A stretch of 16,924 nucleotides of DNA from JAFMDF01 sp039024375. GTDB taxonomy: Bacteria > Bacteroidota > Bacteroidia > Chitinophagales > Saprospiraceae. Below the pieces are notes generated by a model. That model ran no database searches. It was not told the origin of the DNA and was given only the letters and a program-made list of their open reading frames with translations. The stretch lies in the NCBI GenBank assembly GCA_039024375.1, contig JBCCQK010000127.1, positions 1 through 16,924 on the forward strand, in the 5' to 3' direction. Each line of letters begins with the position of its first letter. The stretch's first letter is position 1. Both the position numbers and the translations under genes were made by a program. Positions 1 through 7,814 of the stretch are shown piece by piece.

Positions 1-161
1 GAGTATTTATTTAAAACTTCCTTAACGAATGGACGACAAAACGTCAGATTTTTGATAAACTAAGCTGTCAAATTGTTTCTTTTAAAAAGCTTAAATGGGT
101 AAATTGGGCAGAAAAAAGGAATAAGGCTAAACATCTCATTTACAATAACGTTTTTTGTTGC

Positions 162-169
162 TACTTTTG
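162..169 (+). promoter_or_regulatory. Candidate -7 promoter box for the PAS histidine kinase
   Basis: TACTTTTG matches the Bacteroidota sigma-A -7 consensus TAnnTTTG at every fixed position. A weak -33 element, TTTA instead of TTTG, lies 19 bases upstream at 139-142. The box is about 60 bases before the kinase start. It is a consensus match only; no transcript evidence is available. Confidence 0.4.
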
Positions 170-229
170 AATCTTAACTGATAAGATGAGATTTTTGGGA
201 AAGCCCTACCTTTTCGACTAAAAACAGTA

Positions 230-1711
230 ATGGATTACCTTTACAAAGAAATACAGCAGTTAATTGATAATGATAACTCGGTGCTAGAGTTTATTCAGTC
301 CACGGTTTTAGATGGGCTTTGGTATTGGGATTTAGAAAAGCAAGAAAATCAGTACTTCAGTACAAGATTTTGGGCAACCATCGGTTACAAAGCAGAAAAC
401 ATAAAAGATAAAAAAGCACTCTGGGAACAAAGTATTTATCCCGAAGACCTAGACTCCGCTCGTAGGAAAATAGCTGTACATATTGCCTACGCGAATACGC
501 CTTTCATGCAGACTATCCGATTTAGACACAAAAATGGATATACCGTTTGGTTAAAATGTTATGGCAAAGTATTGCTCAATCATACTGGCCAACCTAGCAG
601 GCTTATCGGGTCTTGTGTTAACATAACTAAGGAGAAACGTTTAGAAAAGTTACTGCTAGAAACCAATCGAGCTGCGAAAGTGGGCGCTTGGGAAATCGAC
701 CTCGCCACCAACCAGTTATACTGGGATGACATCACTAAGGAAATACACGAAGTCCCCAAAGATTTTGAACCCGATTTGGCAACGGGTATCAACTTCTACA
801 AACCGGGTAGAAGCCAAGCCGTCATTACTCAATGCGTCAACGAGGCTATTGAAAAAGGAACCCCTTGGGACGAAGAACTGAAATTAATCACCCAAACGGG
901 GCGAGAAATTTGGGTGCGAGCTATCGGTCATACCGAGTTCTACGAAGGAACGTGCCTACGGGTTTATGGCGTTTTTCAGGACATTGACCAACAGCGGAGT
1001 AATGAAATCAAACTGCGTCAACTAAACATTTTAGAAGCCAAAAGCAAAGAAATGGAGCAATTTGCCTACATTGCTTCGCACGATTTACGAGAGCCATTAA
1101 CGACTATGAAGGGCTATTTGGCCCTACTGTACGAAGAATTTGCGGATAAAATGCCCTTAGATGCCAAACATATTATCGAATTTTCGCTAGAGCGAGCGGA
1201 ACGAATGGACCAATTGATTCACGGCCTACTAGATTATTCACGGCTTAGTAAAATCAAAGAAGTTAGGTTAGTCGATGCCAATAAAATCGTTGCTGATGTC
1301 ATTGCTGATTTGTCAGTAACCGTTATCAAAAACGAAGTAACCTTCGACGTTAAACCGCTTCCGACGCTGGCGGCTTATCCACTCGAGTTCAAATTACTTT
1401 TTCAAAACTTGATAAGTAACGCTATCAAATTTAGCAAAAAAGGAACGCCACCTGTCATCAAGATTTGGTGCAAAAAAGTTCAGCGAGGCTGGGAGTTTTT
1501 TCTTCAAGATAATGGCATTGGTATCGAAGAAAGCGAGCAAGAAAGAATCTTCTATATTTTCCAAAGGCTTCACAAACAGGGCTACGAAGGAACGGGTATC
1601 GGTTTGGCCAACTGTAAAAAAATCGTTGAATTACATAATGGTGAAATCAAAGTCACTTCAAAAATGGAGGAAGGTAGTACTTTTTCTTTTACCATTCTAA
1701 CGGCGGACTGA
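230..1711 (+). CDS. Cytoplasmic PAS-PAS sensor histidine kinase
   Basis: A 493-residue sensor kinase that should autophosphorylate on histidine and pass the phosphate to a response regulator. Two PAS folds of the PAS_3 type cover about residues 17-137 and 144-260; each shows the W-x-W/E-D/I-D-L entry and the YTVW or REIWV strand. A HisKA dimerisation helix follows, with the phospho-accepting histidine H284 in SHDLREPL. The HATPase domain has an N-box around N397 (NLISNAIKF), a G1 box DNGIGI at 427-432 and a G2 box GTGIGL at 454-459. There is no signal peptide or membrane segment, so it probably senses a cytoplasmic cue through the PAS domains. No receiver domain is fused and no response regulator is adjacent, so the partner is unknown (orphan kinase). 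The ATG follows an A-rich leader. The architecture resembles bacteriophytochrome/Cph1-type kinase cores, but no GAF or PHY domain is present. Confidence 0.93.
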   Translation: MDYLYKEIQQLIDNDNSVLEFIQSTVLDGLWYWDLEKQENQYFSTRFWATIGYKAENIKDKKALWEQSIYPEDLDSARRKIAVHIAYANTPFMQTIRFRHKNGYTVWLKCYGKVLLNHTGQPSRLIGSCVNITKEKRLEKLLLETNRAAKVGAWEIDLATNQLYWDDITKEIHEVPKDFEPDLATGINFYKPGRSQAVITQCVNEAIEKGTPWDEELKLITQTGREIWVRAIGHTEFYEGTCLRVYGVFQDIDQQRSNEIKLRQLNILEAKSKEMEQFAYIASHDLREPLTTMKGYLALLYEEFADKMPLDAKHIIEFSLERAERMDQLIHGLLDYSRLSKIKEVRLVDANKIVADVIADLSVTVIKNEVTFDVKPLPTLAAYPLEFKLLFQNLISNAIKFSKKGTPPVIKIWCKKVQRGWEFFLQDNGIGIEESEQERIFYIFQRLHKQGYEGTGIGLANCKKIVELHNGEIKVTSKMEEGSTFSFTILTAD

Positions 1712-1720
1712 TGGTACTAT

Positions 1721-1773
1721 AAATGATGAATGATGAATGATACAATCTATGTATCACTCATCATTTATCATTC
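1721..1773. terminator. Inverted heptamer array, likely bidirectional terminator between convergent genes
   Basis: The left arm 1721-1743 is built from AATGATG heptamers. The right arm 1751-1773 holds ATCATTT/ATCATTC heptamers in the opposite orientation. The 23-nt arms pair with two mismatches around a 7-nt loop. The hairpin lies 10 bases after the kinase stop and about 55 bases after the receptor stop, where a two-way terminator is expected. It lacks a clear run of T, so termination is inferred. Confidence 0.5.
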
Positions 1774-1828
1774 ATAAATTAAAAGATGTATCCATTGGTC
1801 AAACTAGCAATGTTGTTGGTTACACGCT

Positions 1829-4099
1829 CTAGAACCGATAATCCACGCGCATCGACCACAACCTCGTCTGCTCCAACAACCCCGGTCGCTTCGAATATTC
1901 TTGATTGGTTAAGTTCTTTACTAAAAAGCCCAGTTTTAATTGTTCCGTCACTTGGTAGCCCACCCGAGCGTTAAATAAGTAAAAACCGTTGGCATTGGCT
2001 GCTCGATATTCTCGTAATCCAGGGACGACGACGGTTTCAAAAATAGCATCAATAGCCTCCATGTTGCTATTGCGAAACATGGCTACGCCTACATTCAATT
2101 TTTTAAATTTACTTTCAATATCGACCTTCACGGTATGCCGAAATCGGTACTTTAAAATATTAAAATCGGCGCTCGAACGGAGCCTATCGTCCTCCGTAAA
2201 CTCTTTAAATCTCGGGTCGATAAAAGTGTAACCTGCAATAATGCTCGTCGGGATATCACCAATTTTCCCTTGCCCCTGAATACTGGCGTCTATTCCTTTT
2301 ATCACCGTATTCCCAATATTGGACGCCTTAAAACCGTCTCTAAACCCCGTATAAACGAACTCAATCATATTTTCGTATTCCATCCAAAATCCCGCAATGT
2401 CCAAGAATCCTCGCCAATCGGAGACCTTGAAGCCCTGTTTGATGCCAATTTCTGAACTCCACCCCGTTTCGGAAACTAACTCTGGATTGGGACTGATTGG
2501 TGTGCCGCCCAAGTCGGTGGTGATAAATTTTTCGGCGATGGTGGGAAAGCGAAACCCTTGCCCCCAAGACCCTCGGAAGAAAGTTGCTTCGGCTGCTTGG
2601 TAGTTGGCGCCAAAGCGAAAAATAGGGCGAGCATCTGAAGTCCGTCCTTCGGGAATCGTAATATCCGCTACTTGTTGGGGGCCCTCAATTCGGTTGTATT
2701 CGTATCGAACGCCTGCGGACAAGTTTAAACGGTCAAATAATTTCTTTTCTAATTGCAAATAGGCCGCATTATTGGTCAAAACGTAAGAAGTATCACCGTA
2801 AAGTGGAGCCGTTACGTCCGTTCGGGACGCCACCAAGCCCGCTGTGACAATTAAATCCGTAGGTTCAAACTTTCGTTGAAATTGGTAGCTACCGTAGTAC
2901 AAATCGGAGAAGTTATCCGTTCCCGTCGTCGAGGTATTATCAACACTAAAATAGCGACCTAGCAACTTGTGCCGATTGCCTTTTTTATCATAGTAGGAAA
3001 CAAATGGGTCGATAAAAAATCGCTTCGGCGTTGTGCTACTCAACGTAGAAGGGTCCGCACGGTATTGACCTTCTGCTGCGTTGAGCCAATAAAAATAGGA
3101 GTCGTTGGTTTGTTGGTTGTACGTAGCGTTGAAGCCGAGGGACAGGCGGTCGTTGATGCGGTAGCGGGTACCTACGGAAAAACGTCCCTGTTCGTTGTCG
3201 GAATGTTCTCGTACATCTTTTTGCTGATAGTAACGACCACCTAGCACCAAGTCAAATTTCTTGATTTTTTGCTTGTGGGAAAATAAAACGCCCGCTTCGT
3301 AACGCGTATCGTTCCACCATTTTTTAGAGGCGTCCCTCGGAGCGTCGTACGTCCCACCAAAAATGGAAATTTTTGTCTCGGGTTCGGCACGGGCATAACT
3401 CGTCCGCACGTTGATGAGACCGTTCATCGCCGCCGAACCGTATAAGGCCGAAGCTGCGCCTTTAATAATTTCTACTTGCTCAATGCTCTCAACGGGCAAA
3501 TCGCCCCAATTGGACGTTCCCGCATCCGCTTGTAATGCGGGTAAGTCATTCACCAATAATAGGACTCGGCTACCGGCGCCGTAAGAAAAACCCGAACCCC
3601 CTCGAATATTTGCCTGTCCACCCACTAAATTAACCCCCGGAATTTTCTCTAAACTTTCATCCAAAGCCACCGCATTTGTACTCGCAATCAAATCTGAACT
3701 CAAGACTTCTAAAGAAACGGTTACCTCTCCCAACGGCTTTTCGTATTTACCCGAAGTAACCGTCGCCGTCTGTAGCAAATTAACCGCTTCGGACATTTCG
3801 ATGGTCAAACTTAAAGGCGTATTGGGAACAATTTTGACCTTTCGAACGACGGTTTCGTAGCCTATGTAACTGAATTCTAACCGTTGGTCACCCGTTGGGA
3901 TAGTTAGTTCAAACTGGCCATCGAAGTCCGTGATGGTTCCCGTACTGCCTACTTTAATCGTGGCGGGATAGAGCGGTTCGCCATTTTTTTGGTCGATAAT
4001 TACACCGCTAATGAGGGATGTTTGTTGGGCAAAAAGGAAGGTCGCAAAAGCGCAAAGGGAAAGAAAGAGTACCGTCTTTCTGATGGTCTTCAGTAGCAT
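1829..4099 (-). CDS. TonB-dependent outer-membrane receptor with carboxypeptidase-D-like N-domain
   Basis: A 756-residue outer-membrane transporter. Residues 1-24 form a Sec signal peptide ending LFA before QQ. A carboxypeptidase regulatory-like beta-sandwich occupies about 28-105 (SGVIIDQKNGEPLYPATI, then DFDGQFEL and FSYIGYE), as is common in Bacteroidota receptors. The plug spans about 120-235 and contains IPGVNLVGGQANIRGG and VEIIKGAASALYGSAAMNGLINV. The rest is a 22-strand-type barrel ending in the C-terminal aromatic motif RVDYRF, with the final phenylalanine expected by the BAM machinery. It is shorter than SusC proteins and has no adjacent SusD, so it resembles siderophore, cobalamin or metal receptors more than glycan importers. 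The substrate cannot be told from sequence. It is divergent from the secreted protein at 4424 and convergent with the kinase. Confidence 0.92.
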   Translation of the reverse strand: MLLKTIRKTVLFLSLCAFATFLFAQQTSLISGVIIDQKNGEPLYPATIKVGSTGTITDFDGQFELTIPTGDQRLEFSYIGYETVVRKVKIVPNTPLSLTIEMSEAVNLLQTATVTSGKYEKPLGEVTVSLEVLSSDLIASTNAVALDESLEKIPGVNLVGGQANIRGGSGFSYGAGSRVLLLVNDLPALQADAGTSNWGDLPVESIEQVEIIKGAASALYGSAAMNGLINVRTSYARAEPETKISIFGGTYDAPRDASKKWWNDTRYEAGVLFSHKQKIKKFDLVLGGRYYQQKDVREHSDNEQGRFSVGTRYRINDRLSLGFNATYNQQTNDSYFYWLNAAEGQYRADPSTLSSTTPKRFFIDPFVSYYDKKGNRHKLLGRYFSVDNTSTTGTDNFSDLYYGSYQFQRKFEPTDLIVTAGLVASRTDVTAPLYGDTSYVLTNNAAYLQLEKKLFDRLNLSAGVRYEYNRIEGPQQVADITIPEGRTSDARPIFRFGANYQAAEATFFRGSWGQGFRFPTIAEKFITTDLGGTPISPNPELVSETGWSSEIGIKQGFKVSDWRGFLDIAGFWMEYENMIEFVYTGFRDGFKASNIGNTVIKGIDASIQGQGKIGDIPTSIIAGYTFIDPRFKEFTEDDRLRSSADFNILKYRFRHTVKVDIESKFKKLNVGVAMFRNSNMEAIDAIFETVVVPGLREYRAANANGFYLFNARVGYQVTEQLKLGFLVKNLTNQEYSKRPGLLEQTRLWSMRVDYRF

Positions 4100-4423
4100 A
4101 TTGCAAAATAGTTTGTGATGGTATTTATCCGAATCAAGAACGAAAATAAGGCAAGTTTTAAGAATAACGAATCACACGACCGCTATTTTTACCCCTTTGT
4201 CGGAGATTGGCTTTCTTGGTTTTAAGATACTCTTCGGATGATTTTCGCTAGACCTTCCCCTACTACGATTCGTTTTTTTTACTTAGGAATCAACGATTTG
4301 TATATTCTCATACATGAAGGTTGATTTTAATTTGTTTTTTATTGAAAAAATGGGAAATGCGCTATATTGCAAGGCGATTTAAACAATACTATTACCTATT
4401 TATCGAATAAATATTTACCTCAC
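4100..4423. other. Divergent intergenic region, no gene seen
   Basis: This 324-bp A/T-rich region separates the receptor (-) from the secreted protein (+). No plausible ORF lies inside. On the + strand TTG at 4342-4344, then 18 bases, then TATATTGC at 4363-4370 is a degenerate promoter-like pair before the ATG at 4424. On the - strand TATTTTCG (complement of 4141-4148) is one base off TAnnTTTG. Both are weak. No Fur-box palindrome was recognised. Confidence 0.4.
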
Positions 4424-5236
4424 ATGAAGAAAATTTTACTATTTATTGGCTTTATTGCCCTATTTGATAACTTACAAGCACAAGACGTCGCCTGCGAACC
4501 CGACCAAACTTTTGCCGATTCGGCTCAGGTTGTTTTTCCTTTGCCACTAGACCCCAATACGCAAGAAGGAGGATTGGCCGCTTTTCCTGCCTGTATCGGA
4601 GACCCTTACGAACTAATCTTTACGTTCCGATTGGGTGATTCTGCTAGAGTAGGTGGATTTAACGTAGATTTATTGCGGGCAGAAATTGAGACTACGGGAG
4701 CGGTTGCGGGATTGCCCGAAGGCATCAACTATTTTTGTAATCCGCCCGATTGCATTTTTCCTGATACAACTTTGGGTTGCATTGTTTTGAGGGGCACTCC
4801 TGCGGAAAGTAATATGCCGGGGGTTAACGAATTGGTGATTACTGCGAGGGTAACCATCGACGGATTGGGAACAATCACAGAAACGATTCCAGGGCAAATC
4901 TTTCCCGGTGAGTACAATTTAACGGTCAATAGTGCGGAGGAATGTACCTCAGTGAGTACCGACGACTTTCTAGCCAAAAACATTACGCTAGGAAATACGC
5001 CCAATCCAGTTATCGACCGAACGACTATAGAAGTATCATCGGAGGTAAACGGTGACTTTCAATTTAACGTTTTTGATTTGGCAGGAAAAACCTTGCACAC
5101 CCAAACCGTTCGCTTGATTTCGGGTTACAATTCCTTCGATTACGACGCCTCGAAGTTGGAAGCGGGAATGTATATCTATGCGTTGAGCAACGAAACGGGG
5201 GCCGTTTCTAAGAAATTAATCGTTGGACAGAGATAA
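4424..5236 (+). CDS. Secreted protein with type IX secretion (T9SS type A) sorting domain
   Basis: A 270-residue exported protein of unknown activity. The start is set at ATG 4424 because it directly precedes a signal peptide (MKKILLFIGF, cleavage near LQA/Q at 19-20); an upstream TTG at 4367 would add 19 residues ahead of it. The mature N-domain (about 21-175) carries the module GLPEGINYFCNPPDCIFP followed by GCIVLRGTP, known from many Bacteroidota surface proteins and shared with the next gene. Residues about 188-268 form a Por secretion-tail domain: NTPNPVIDRTTIEV, FDLAGKTL, and LEAGMYIYALSNETG with KKLIV. The protein should cross the outer membrane by T9SS and be anchored or released. No catalytic motif is visible. 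The next gene lies 237 bp downstream on the same strand. Confidence 0.85.
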   Translation: MKKILLFIGFIALFDNLQAQDVACEPDQTFADSAQVVFPLPLDPNTQEGGLAAFPACIGDPYELIFTFRLGDSARVGGFNVDLLRAEIETTGAVAGLPEGINYFCNPPDCIFPDTTLGCIVLRGTPAESNMPGVNELVITARVTIDGLGTITETIPGQIFPGEYNLTVNSAEECTSVSTDDFLAKNITLGNTPNPVIDRTTIEVSSEVNGDFQFNVFDLAGKTLHTQTVRLISGYNSFDYDASKLEAGMYIYALSNETGAVSKKLIVGQR

Positions 5237-5240
5237 GTGA

Positions 5241-5265
5241 AATCTAAAATTTAAAATCTAAAAAT
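5241..5265 (+). repeat. Short heptamer repeat after the stop codon (AATCTAA type)
   Basis: Three heptamers, AATCTAA, AATTTAA and AATCTAA, begin a few bases after the stop of the preceding secreted protein. By themselves they could be simple A/T-rich DNA. They are listed because the same 7-nt spacing recurs at most gene ends in this window. Confidence 0.5.
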
Positions 5266-5389
5266 ACTCAAAACCAGTAGTTTAGTTTTTAAGGTTTACA
5301 AAAAAGCATTTTTGCCAATTTCGGTCAGAATGAACACGGGAAACTTTCCATCAATCTGTCCTTTTACGACTAACTTCGTTTGACTAATT

Positions 5390-5433
5390 CAGAACGCTCG
5401 GTTAACTATCTTTATAGGTAGCCGAGCGTTCTG
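5390..5433 (+). terminator. Perfect 12-bp stem-loop, terminator or leader hairpin
   Basis: CAGAACGCTCGG at 5390-5401 pairs perfectly with CCGAGCGTTCTG at 5422-5433. The 20-nt loop can form a further CTAT/ATAG stem. It lies 154 bases after one secreted-protein gene and 40 bases before the next. The following TATTTAA is a poor U-tract, so the hairpin could be a terminator for the first gene or part of the 5' leader of the second. Confidence 0.5.
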
Positions 5434-5473
5434 TATTTAACCTCTACTATCACAGACTAAAAATCCATCAACT

Positions 5474-7321
5474 ATGCACCTTTTCTCCCAAGCACCGACG
5501 GGGATTCAACGCCCTTTCGTTGCGCTTCTGACAGTTCTGCTTTTTTCCGTTGGCCAAATAAATGTACAAGCCCAATCGGGCTGTCCCGATTGCGTCATTA
5601 GCTTGCCCGACTCCATTCAAGAAGATACTTTTTACTTACAAGACTTTTCGGCAGGTGAATTCCGAGTAACCTACGACGAAAGTGTCACTTACCGATTGCC
5701 TACAAATACTTCGCAAGTAACTTACTTAGTTCCTTCTTTACCCGAAGGCATTGGTATCAACGAATTAAGTATCAAATCGGTCAATAATCTGCCCGCAGGG
5801 TTGTCTTGGGAAGCGAGCCAAAGCACCTACGATTTACCCGACGAACGGGACGGCTGCTTACGAATCTGTGGTACGCCTTTGGAATTTGGTCAGTTTGATG
5901 TAGAAATTACCGTTACAGCAAAAATTGCTATTCTAAACCAAGATGCTACTTTTACTCGCCCATTATACATCGCCCCGCCGTCGGCGACCAATAGTGGTTT
6001 TTCGATGACCAATAACGTTGGTTGTGGTCAGACGACGGTGCAGTTTGAGAATAATAACCCAAGCAACGGTAGAGATGGTTTTAGCTACACTTGGGATTTT
6101 GGACTCGGAAGCACCTCCGCCGACGAACAGCCACAACCTCAAACGTACGACCAACCGGGCGTTTACCCTGTCCAATACCGAGCGATTATTGATACCATCG
6201 GTTACATTTTGACGAAAGTCGAAGTACTGGAAGCAGACTGTAGTGACTTTCTAGGTAAACCTGATTTACGCGTTAGAATTACTGACCCCTCAGATAACAT
6301 TATTTTCGAAAGCGAATCAGTGGAGAACACGGACCCACCCGTCACTTTTACCACGAACCTCGATATTTTAAGTGGCAATTATCAATTAGAGGTAATCGAC
6401 GGAGATAGTGGCTTGAACGGTAACGATGATATTTGTGGTACGATTAATTTCAATCAACTTTCTGATGGTGAACTGACGGACGGTCCTCTAAAAGTAGCAA
6501 TTGATGTGTTTCATCCCGTTGATACAGTTAACGTGTTGGACTCGGTTATTGTTAATGCTGTCCCCAATGCACCCATTGTGAGCTACGACGGAAATTTCAT
6601 TTTTTGCGAAGGCGATACCTTAGCCTTAAACGCTTCGGGCTTATCCAATCGTCAACAGTGGTATCGAGATTCGACGCCCATTTCGGAAGCGACCCATCCA
6701 ACTTTAGGCATCACTGAAAGCGGTGCTTATTACATTGCTAGCATCAGCGAAGAGGGCTGCGTCAATACGTCCAGCGTTGCCTTTTTAGGGCCAATTCCTT
6801 TGCCCGAGCCACCCGTTTTAAAGCAAGAAGGCAACTTATTAAGTATATTCAATACGGCTATTTTACCCGACCCGCATAGCTTACGCTGGTTTCAAGAAGG
6901 CAACTTATTGGACCACACGGCCTTTGCCTTGTGCATCGAAGAAACGGGGAAATATGGTATCGAATTGACCAATAGCACGTCGGGCTGTAGTAACTATTTT
7001 GAAAGTACTTACACTTACGACGAAGATGGTATTTGTTCTACCTCCGCAGAAGAAATTCCTTCGGACGTGGCAGATATTCGGCTCTACCCTAACCCCGTTC
7101 AAAACCAACTAACTATCGAACTAACTTCGGCCACTTCTTTCAATAATGGAACTCTGTATGTCTTGAATATGCTAGGACAAAGGATGCACAGCCGAGTCGT
7201 TGACAATCATAGAGGAACCCAAGTTTTCCAAGTTGACTTGACAACGTATGCAAAAGGGATGTACTTAGTGCAATTGCAGGTGGATAACACCATTAGTAGT
7301 TGGAAAGTGGTGAAGCAGTAG
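5474..7321 (+). CDS. Large T9SS-exported multidomain protein with PKD and Ig-like domains
   Basis: A 615-residue surface or secreted protein. A signal peptide ends near VQA/Q at 33-34. Residues about 60-165 repeat the module of the preceding gene (NLPAGLSWE, then GCLRICGTP). A PKD-type domain spans about 173-253, with the hallmark YTWDFG and PGVYPVQYRA. A beta-rich segment follows at 260-345 (PDLRVRITDPSDN, GNYQLEVIDGDSG), then Ig-like modules at about 367-437 (FCEGDTLALNA, WYRDS, GAYYIA) and 445-520. The T9SS sorting domain occupies about 535-615 (LYPNPVQNQLTIEL, YVLNMLGQR, YAKGMYLVQL). No enzyme motif is seen, so an adhesive or matrix role is the best guess. The ATG at 5474 is the only start before the signal peptide. 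Its last two codons and stop form the first unit of the downstream 13-bp array. Confidence 0.88.
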   Translation: MHLFSQAPTGIQRPFVALLTVLLFSVGQINVQAQSGCPDCVISLPDSIQEDTFYLQDFSAGEFRVTYDESVTYRLPTNTSQVTYLVPSLPEGIGINELSIKSVNNLPAGLSWEASQSTYDLPDERDGCLRICGTPLEFGQFDVEITVTAKIAILNQDATFTRPLYIAPPSATNSGFSMTNNVGCGQTTVQFENNNPSNGRDGFSYTWDFGLGSTSADEQPQPQTYDQPGVYPVQYRAIIDTIGYILTKVEVLEADCSDFLGKPDLRVRITDPSDNIIFESESVENTDPPVTFTTNLDILSGNYQLEVIDGDSGLNGNDDICGTINFNQLSDGELTDGPLKVAIDVFHPVDTVNVLDSVIVNAVPNAPIVSYDGNFIFCEGDTLALNASGLSNRQQWYRDSTPISEATHPTLGITESGAYYIASISEEGCVNTSSVAFLGPIPLPEPPVLKQEGNLLSIFNTAILPDPHSLRWFQEGNLLDHTAFALCIEETGKYGIELTNSTSGCSNYFESTYTYDEDGICSTSAEEIPSDVADIRLYPNPVQNQLTIELTSATSFNNGTLYVLNMLGQRMHSRVVDNHRGTQVFQVDLTTYAKGMYLVQLQVDNTISSWKVVKQ

Positions 7322-7560
7322 CAGAAAGCAGTGCCAGAAAGCAGTGCCAGAAAGCAGTGCCAGAAAGCAGTGCCAGAAAGCAGTGCCAGAAAGTAGTGGC
7401 AGAAAGCAATGGCAGAAAGCAGTAGCAGAAAGCAGTAGCAGAAAGCAGTGCCAGAAAGCAGTGCCAGAAAGCAGTGCCAGAAAGTAGTGGCAGAAAGCAA
7501 TGGCAGAAAGCAGTAGCAGAAAGCAGTAGTAGAAAGCAGTAGCAGAAAGCAGTAGCATCA
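7314..7560 (+). repeat. 13-bp tandem array, about 19 units, starting inside the stop region of the preceding gene
   Basis: The unit is AGCAGTGCCAGAA with variants AGCAGTAGCAGAA, AGTAGTGGCAGAA and AGCAATGGCAGAA. Eighteen units follow without a gap or length change (7314-7547), then one degenerate unit to 7560. In unit order, units 4-10 (three GCC-type, the AGTAGTGG type, the AGCAATGG type, two TAGCAG-type) recur as units 11-17 with one base change, giving a 91-bp higher-order duplication. The first unit contains the final Lys-Gln codons and TAG stop of the secreted protein. Because 13 is not a multiple of 3 and the complement has no stop, the minus strand shows three long open frames that are artefacts. 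Confidence 0.97.
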
Positions 7561-7595
7561 AAGCAATGTAAAACGAGAATAAATGAATGCAAAAA

Positions 7596-7775
7596 AGTCA
7601 ACATCTAAATCCGTTGTCCAAGTCAACATCAAATAAAGCATCCGTTGTCCAAATAAAAAGGTGATAAGGGAGTAGGGGCATGAAGGAATAAGGAGGAAAA
7701 CAAAGAGATAGCCTTAAGTGTAGAAAACTATCAATGATGAGAAGTAAAAGTCAACGTCTGTCCGTGTTCCCCAAA
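7596..7775 (+). repeat. Dispersed direct repeats in the convergent intergenic region
   Basis: AGTCAACATC occurs at 7596-7605 and 7621-7630, and ATCCGTTGTCCAA at 7609-7621 and 7640-7652. A diverged third copy (AGTCAACGTC, then TGTCCGTGTTCC) lies at 7749-7770. The stretch between, about 7660-7700, consists of G/A-rich words such as GATAAGG and GAATAAGG. No gene was seen from 7561 to 7814. Confidence 0.7.
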
Positions 7776-7814
7776 TATCCCTGTTACAAACAAAAAAGCA
7801 GTGGTAAGTCCCTA

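Noticed and set aside
4367..4423. N-terminal extension of the first T9SS protein from a TTG
   Set aside because: It would place 19 polar residues before a standard signal peptide; the ATG at 4424 is a better start.
7314..7560. CRISPR array
   Set aside because: Units of 13 bp follow each other directly with no spacers, and no cas gene is present.
7207..7604. Three overlapping minus-strand ORFs of 97-103 codons rich in Leu, Cys, Phe and His
   Set aside because: They are the same 13-bp repeat read in three frames; the unit has no stop on that strand, so openness is automatic and says nothing about coding.
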